This document shows positions 61,115 to 64,000 of a DNA stretch of 64,000 bases, piece after piece. This stretch comes from DATMER01 sp963844885. GTDB taxonomy: Bacteria > Acidobacteriota > Thermoanaerobaculia > Multivoradales > UBA5704. The notes under the pieces are model-generated. The model was given only the letters and a program-made list of their open reading frames with translations. It ran no database searches and was not told where the DNA came from. The stretch spans positions 124,001 through 188,000 of the forward strand of contig CAWJQA010000016.1 of assembly GCA_963844885.1 (NCBI GenBank), given 5' to 3'. The position numbers and the translations under genes were made by a program. Numbering within the stretch: the first letter of the stretch is position 1; each line of letters opens with the position of its first letter.

Positions 61115-61335
61115 CGTTCTCGTTCTCAAAACTTACGCTTCACTCTCAAGCAAGATCGTTCTTTTTCTCGAAACTTACGCTCCGTTTTCAAAAAATTACG
61201 CCTTGGTTTCATTCAATAGCGTTCCGTTTCTCCAAAGTTACGCTTTACTTTCAAAAAGTTACGCCTTGTTTTCATGCGATAGCGTTACAAAATGAAAACG
61301 AGGCGTAACTTTTGAGGACGAAAACGCTCCCGGGA
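61115..61335. repeat. AT-rich repeat block with long hairpin
   Basis: This stretch is far richer in A and T than anything else here. The phrase (A/C/G)TTACGC(C/T) recurs near 61132, 61174, 61196, 61238 and 61259, always followed by T/C-rich text, with a larger period of about 63 bases. The last copy (61253-61275, AAAAAGTTACGCCTTG onward) pairs almost perfectly with 61292-61313 (ATGAAAACGAGGCGTAAC onward), giving a stem of about 22 bp with a 16-base loop. A 79-codon frame runs through it but I do not trust it as a gene. Confidence 0.85.
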
Positions 61336-61349
61336 TCAACGATGGCGCC

Positions 61350-62273
61350 CTAGCCGCCCGTCGCCCAGCCCGCGAGCACCAGCAGGCCGACGAGACCCGG
61401 GCCGTGAACCAGCAGCGCGGCCAGGATGAGCCACGCCATCTCCCGCCAGCGCAGCCAGCCCCCGCGCAAGGCCCGCCGGAAGAGATAGACCGAGAACGGC
61501 AGGTTCACCAGCAGCGCCGTGACCAGCCCGGGCACGTAGCCTCTCATCCACACGGCTCCGGCAACGTGGACGGCTACGTTGAGCAGCACCACCATCTGCG
61601 TACCCAGAACCAGGCAGAACGCCCGGCCACGGCGCTCCAGCGGACCCGAGGCCGCGAAGAGGTAGGGCGCCACCGTGACCAGCGCGAGCGCGGTCAGGAA
61701 CTGGGCCAGGGTGACGTCCGGCAGCAGGCCGGCCAGAAAGGACGGCATCCGGTCCGCCAGGAAACCCGGCGCGAAGAGCGCCTCCTCCAGGTTGTGGAGC
61801 GTCAGCAGCAGCGGCACCAGCCAGAGCAGGTGGCGGCGGCCGAGGCGGTTCGGCGCCGGCCTCTCCCCCCGGTGGAGCTGCGACAGGGCCTGGATCTGGG
61901 CGCGGAAGAGGAGGCCGCTCTCCCACCCCCTGGCCGCCGGGTTCTGGAGGTCGAGGAAGCTGCCCGCCACACTGTCGAAGGCGACCCAGCCGTTCTGCCG
62001 GCAGATCCGAATGATGAACGGCATCGGGTTGGCCGCTCCCCGCAGGTGGAGCGCGAAGGAGTCCACCACGCCCTGCGACGGCAGCTCCACGTCCACGTCC
62101 ACGGCGGTGCCGCGGTAGCTGCCCTGGACCGGCGCGTCCCACTCGATACCGGGCAGGGCGCGGCTCACGGCGCGCCGGACCTCGTCGGCCATGCCGAGGG
62201 GACGCAGCCGCGGGTCGCCGTCCGGAGGCGCCGCGGCCGACTCCGGGTGGAGGATCAGGACGTCCCAGCTCAC
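61350..62273 (-). CDS. HXXEE-domain membrane protein
   Basis: A 307-residue protein. The N-terminal 125 residues form a soluble domain (SWDVLILHPESAAAPPDG to GWVAFDSVAGSFLDLQ), and the rest contains about six hydrophobic helices that hold the HNLEE motif (H-x2-EE) which defines this family. The function is unknown; conserved His and Glu in the first helix suggest metal or proton chemistry. The start is GTG 62273, overlapping the stop of a 30-residue frame. It reads toward the AT-rich repeat block. Confidence 0.82.
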   Translation of the reverse strand: MSWDVLILHPESAAAPPDGDPRLRPLGMADEVRRAVSRALPGIEWDAPVQGSYRGTAVDVDVELPSQGVVDSFALHLRGAANPMPFIIRICRQNGWVAFDSVAGSFLDLQNPAARGWESGLLFRAQIQALSQLHRGERPAPNRLGRRHLLWLVPLLLTLHNLEEALFAPGFLADRMPSFLAGLLPDVTLAQFLTALALVTVAPYLFAASGPLERRGRAFCLVLGTQMVVLLNVAVHVAGAVWMRGYVPGLVTALLVNLPFSVYLFRRALRGGWLRWREMAWLILAALLVHGPGLVGLLVLAGWATGG

Positions 62274-62362
62274 GGAAGCCGGAAGTGCGGGTTCTCGGCG
62301 GCCTGCAGATCGGTGACGGGATAGACGGCGGTGCGAAGCCCGAGAAACGGTGTGTCGGCCAT
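62270..62362 (-). pseudogene. N-terminal fragment of a VOC (glyoxalase-like) gene
   Basis: A 30-residue frame from ATG 62362, starting MADTPFLGLRTAVYPVTDL, is the typical first strand of VOC/glyoxalase proteins, but then ends after NPHFRLP. Most of the gene is missing, perhaps through an internal deletion that left the start signals to drive the HXXEE gene, with which it overlaps (GTGA). Confidence 0.55.
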
Positions 62363-62410
62363 GGTGCCCTCCAGGCGGGGAAGCTTATGGCAGCCGGCCC
62401 GGAAGGCAAA

Positions 62411-62442
62411 GCGCCTCCGGAGACCGAAGCCTCCGGAGGCGC
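62411..62442. terminator. 12-bp hairpin between genes
   Basis: GCGCCTCCGGAG and CTCCGGAGGCGC form a perfect 12-bp stem around ACCGAAGC. It lies 20 bases after the stop of the small secreted protein gene on the reverse strand. There is only a short pyrimidine tract, so it could be a terminator or a repeat element. Confidence 0.6.
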
Positions 62443-62462
62443 ATCCGTGCTCAGTGAAGCAT

Positions 62463-62801
62463 TCAGTGAGGACCGACGACGGTCAGCTTGCGGATCACCC
62501 GCGCCTCGACCTCCGCGGCGCAGATCGTGATCGGACCGATCGGCCCCGGAGGATCGTCGGTGGTGCAGAAGCTGTTGAGCACGGTATAGCTCAGGACACG
62601 GTAGTCCGCTTCCAGCTCCAAGATGGCGTTGGCGATGGCGTCGGCCTCGGTCTCTCCGGGCGCGATGACCGTGACGGTCTGGATGAGCTTCGGGAACGAG
62701 AACGAGAACGAGGGTGCCTGGGCGTGGGAGACGGCCGGGACGGCGAGGGCCACGAGCAGGGCGACGAGGACCAGGGTACGGATGTTTCGGCTGCGGGACA
62801 T
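62463..62801 (-). CDS. Small secreted protein, unknown function
   Basis: A 112-residue protein with a Sec signal (TLVLVALLVALAVPAVSHAQA). The mature part is short: VTVIAPGETEADAIANAILEL, then two Cys (NSFCTTDD, TICAAEV) that could bridge, and a final strand ARVIRKLTVVG. The APGETEADAIANA segment resembles DUF541-like or dsRBD-like alpha/beta units, without certainty. It lies 78 bp downstream of another small secreted protein gene on the same strand. Confidence 0.68.
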   Translation of the reverse strand: MSRSRNIRTLVLVALLVALAVPAVSHAQAPSFSFSFPKLIQTVTVIAPGETEADAIANAILELEADYRVLSYTVLNSFCTTDDPPGPIGPITICAAEVEARVIRKLTVVGPH

Positions 62802-62879
62802 GACTTCTTCTCCTTGGCGCAGGATGCGCGGTTGTCAGGTGTTTCTTCTTCAATCGGCTCTTCAGGCGGAACCAGGGCC

Positions 62880-63305
62880 TCAGAACCCGTTCGAGACCTC
62901 GAGGATGGTCACCGTCATGAGACGGTTCGCGTAGTTGACCGGGAGGAACGGGCCGCAGGGCAGAAAGATGACGATGTGGATGCCGGGACCGTCGAAGGTG
63001 AGGATGTTGCCGTCGGACGTGAGCGTCACGTGTACCCCCGGATCCGACACTTGAGTTAGGTAGCCGTGCTCCACCATCCACTGTTTGGCGGCTTCGACGG
63101 CGACCTGCTCGTAGATGCCGGAAGACGGAGGCTCCGGCATCGCGGCCGGAGTGGGCGGCAGCGGCAGGACGATGGACATCTGCTGGATCTGGCGGGGTCC
63201 GACCGCGCGCTCGTGGTACATCAGGATCTGCTCTTGTTGAGCAGAGGCTGCGGCCGCGCCAACGAGGCCACAGAAAACCAGGATACGGAGGCTGCGCTTG
63301 ATCAT
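62880..63305 (-). CDS. Small secreted protein, unknown function
   Basis: A 141-residue protein with a signal peptide (SLRILVFCGLVGAAAASA). The mature part has a Pro-rich segment (LPLPPTPAAMPEPPSSG), a helix (YEQVAVEAAKQWMVEHGYL) and a strand-rich end (HVTLTSDGNILTFDGPGIHIVIFLP). No family recognised. It is the first gene of a two-gene reverse run and is divergent from the CadC-like regulator, 130 bp away, which may control it. Confidence 0.68.
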   Translation of the reverse strand: MIKRSLRILVFCGLVGAAAASAQQEQILMYHERAVGPRQIQQMSIVLPLPPTPAAMPEPPSSGIYEQVAVEAAKQWMVEHGYLTQVSDPGVHVTLTSDGNILTFDGPGIHIVIFLPCGPFLPVNYANRLMTVTILEVSNGF

Positions 63306-63435
63306 CTCTTCTCCTTCGCTCGATAGGTCTTCGGGATCGTCTGCGGCGGCGTCCTTGCCGCCGGGAGCGCCCCGGCTCGACCCGGAGAATCGCCCGGACG
63401 ACCGGTCAAAGACGTCGGAAAACCGTCAAGAAACG

Positions 63436-64000
63436 GTGAAAGCGGGCAAGCTGGCGTTCGCGGGGTTCGTCCTGGACCGGGGAGCCGGACGGCTGCTCGG
63501 GCAGGAAGGAGAGATCCGGCTGCGGCCCCAGGCGTTCCGGCTGCTGGACGTACTGGTGGAGGCGGCGCCGCGCATCCTGTCCCAGGACGAGCTGCTGGAC
63601 CAGGCGTGGGGGGTCGAGCATCTCTCCCCGACCTCGGTCAAGCAGGCGGTGAGCGAGATCCGCCAGGCGCTGGGCGACGATCCGGTCCGGCCGTCGATCA
63701 TCGAGACGGTCCACCGCCGCGGCTACCGCGTGATCGCCCAGGTCAAGCCGCTGCTCCGCACCCCCGACCTGTCCACCCGGCCCATCCAGTCCGTGCCTCG
63801 TGGGGACGAGGCGCGGAGGGAGGAGGAGAAGGAAGAGAGGAAGGAGAGCGAGGATCCGGTCCAGGACCGCGTCCGCAGCCGGCGGGCGGGCGTGCTGCTG
63901 GCCGCGCTCGCGCTGGCCGCGCTCTCCCTGGGCGTGGGTGCCCGGCTGATGCCGGAAGCGCGCGTTCCCGGCAAGGTTCCGGCCCGCGCCGCCGTTCCCG
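63436..64000 (+). CDS. CadC/ToxR-like transcriptional regulator, N-terminal part
   Basis: The frame from GTG 63436 stays open to the window end. It encodes an OmpR-type winged helix (LAFAGFVLDRGAGRLLG, RLRPQAFRLLDVLVE, TSVKQAVSEIRQALGDD and VHRRGYRVIA), then a linker very rich in Glu, Arg and Lys, and one membrane helix (AGVLLAALALAALSLGVGA). This is the architecture of membrane-bound CadC/ToxR-type regulators, with an extracytoplasmic or TPR sensor part that would follow past base 64000. It may regulate the divergent small secreted proteins. Confidence 0.88.
   Translation, partial: MKAGKLAFAGFVLDRGAGRLLGQEGEIRLRPQAFRLLDVLVEAAPRILSQDELLDQAWGVEHLSPTSVKQAVSEIRQALGDDPVRPSIIETVHRRGYRVIAQVKPLLRTPDLSTRPIQSVPRGDEARREEEKEERKESEDPVQDRVRSRRAGVLLAALALAALSLGVGARLMPEARVPGKVPARAAVP

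Noticed and set aside
61056..61295. A 79-codon frame across the AT-rich repeats
   Set aside because: Its repeats follow the DNA period, it has no good ribosome site and the block looks like structured non-coding DNA.

Overview
The window is a GC-rich (roughly two-thirds G+C by eye) bacterial chromosome segment. The opening run ftsH–folP–cdaA–cdaR–glmM, the lipoproteins, an LpxL-like acyltransferase and a polyene-type exporter point to a diderm bacterium. The mix of Uma2, tail-collar, anti-sigma/TPR and CadC-like genes suggests Acidobacteriota (perhaps Thermoanaerobaculia); this taxonomic guess is inference, because no rRNA gene is present. No tRNA, rRNA, CRISPR array or transposase was seen.

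Layout. 0–4.8 kb: housekeeping operon ftsH (partial), folP, cdaA, cdaR, glmM, joining folate synthesis, c-di-AMP synthesis and cell-wall precursor supply. 4.8–5.3 kb: 23 tandem copies of a 20-bp repeat. 5.35–8.5 kb: a DUF6916-like protein and a reverse-strand run of three tail-collar (microcystin-dependent-protein-like) paralogues, a Tat-exported protein and a GNAT acetyltransferase. 8.6–15.9 kb: one giant secreted repeat/beta-helix protein whose frame breaks at three places. 16–24 kb: rsgA, a sigma54-type two-component pair and, divergently, a copper operon (35-residue membrane peptide, CopA, CsoR) with a recognisable promoter. 24–31.8 kb: mixed metabolic, envelope and small accessory genes, including a broken anti-sigma/TPR gene and a 42-bp tandem repeat.

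31.9–46.3 kb (possibly to 49.1 kb): a biosynthetic cluster resembling aryl-polyene/xanthomonadin clusters: flavin halogenase-like enzyme, fused double-hotdog dehydratase, LpxL-like acyltransferase, MMPL exporter, ketoreductase, glycosyltransferase, chain-length factor, ketosynthase, ACP, AMP ligase, polysaccharide deacetylase and a DUF2062–methyltransferase fusion. A toxin–antitoxin pair is inserted between its two halves. The expected logic is an activated aryl starter loaded on ACP, iterative elongation by KS/CLF with KR and DH, halogenation, acyl/glycosyl attachment and export.

49–56.4 kb: envelope and secreted proteins (SEC-C, BON lipoprotein, GH113-like hydrolase, matrixin protease with an M35-prodomain-like lipoprotein nearby). 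56.4–61.3 kb: an accessory stretch with a PD-(D/E)XK-like protein, an AbiEii-type toxin–antitoxin pair, then about 2 kb of clearly lower-GC DNA carrying three single genes, each bordered by attC-like motifs, one of them a TIR (Cap12/Pycsar-type) protein. It closes with an AT-rich repeat/hairpin block. 61.3–64 kb: an HXXEE membrane protein, small secreted proteins and the start of a CadC-like regulator.

Sequence quality matters here. The frame breaks in folP, cdaA and the giant protein, and most of those in the TPR gene, are each repaired by removing one base, which looks like a consensus error rather than gene decay. The MMPL break is of the opposite sign.
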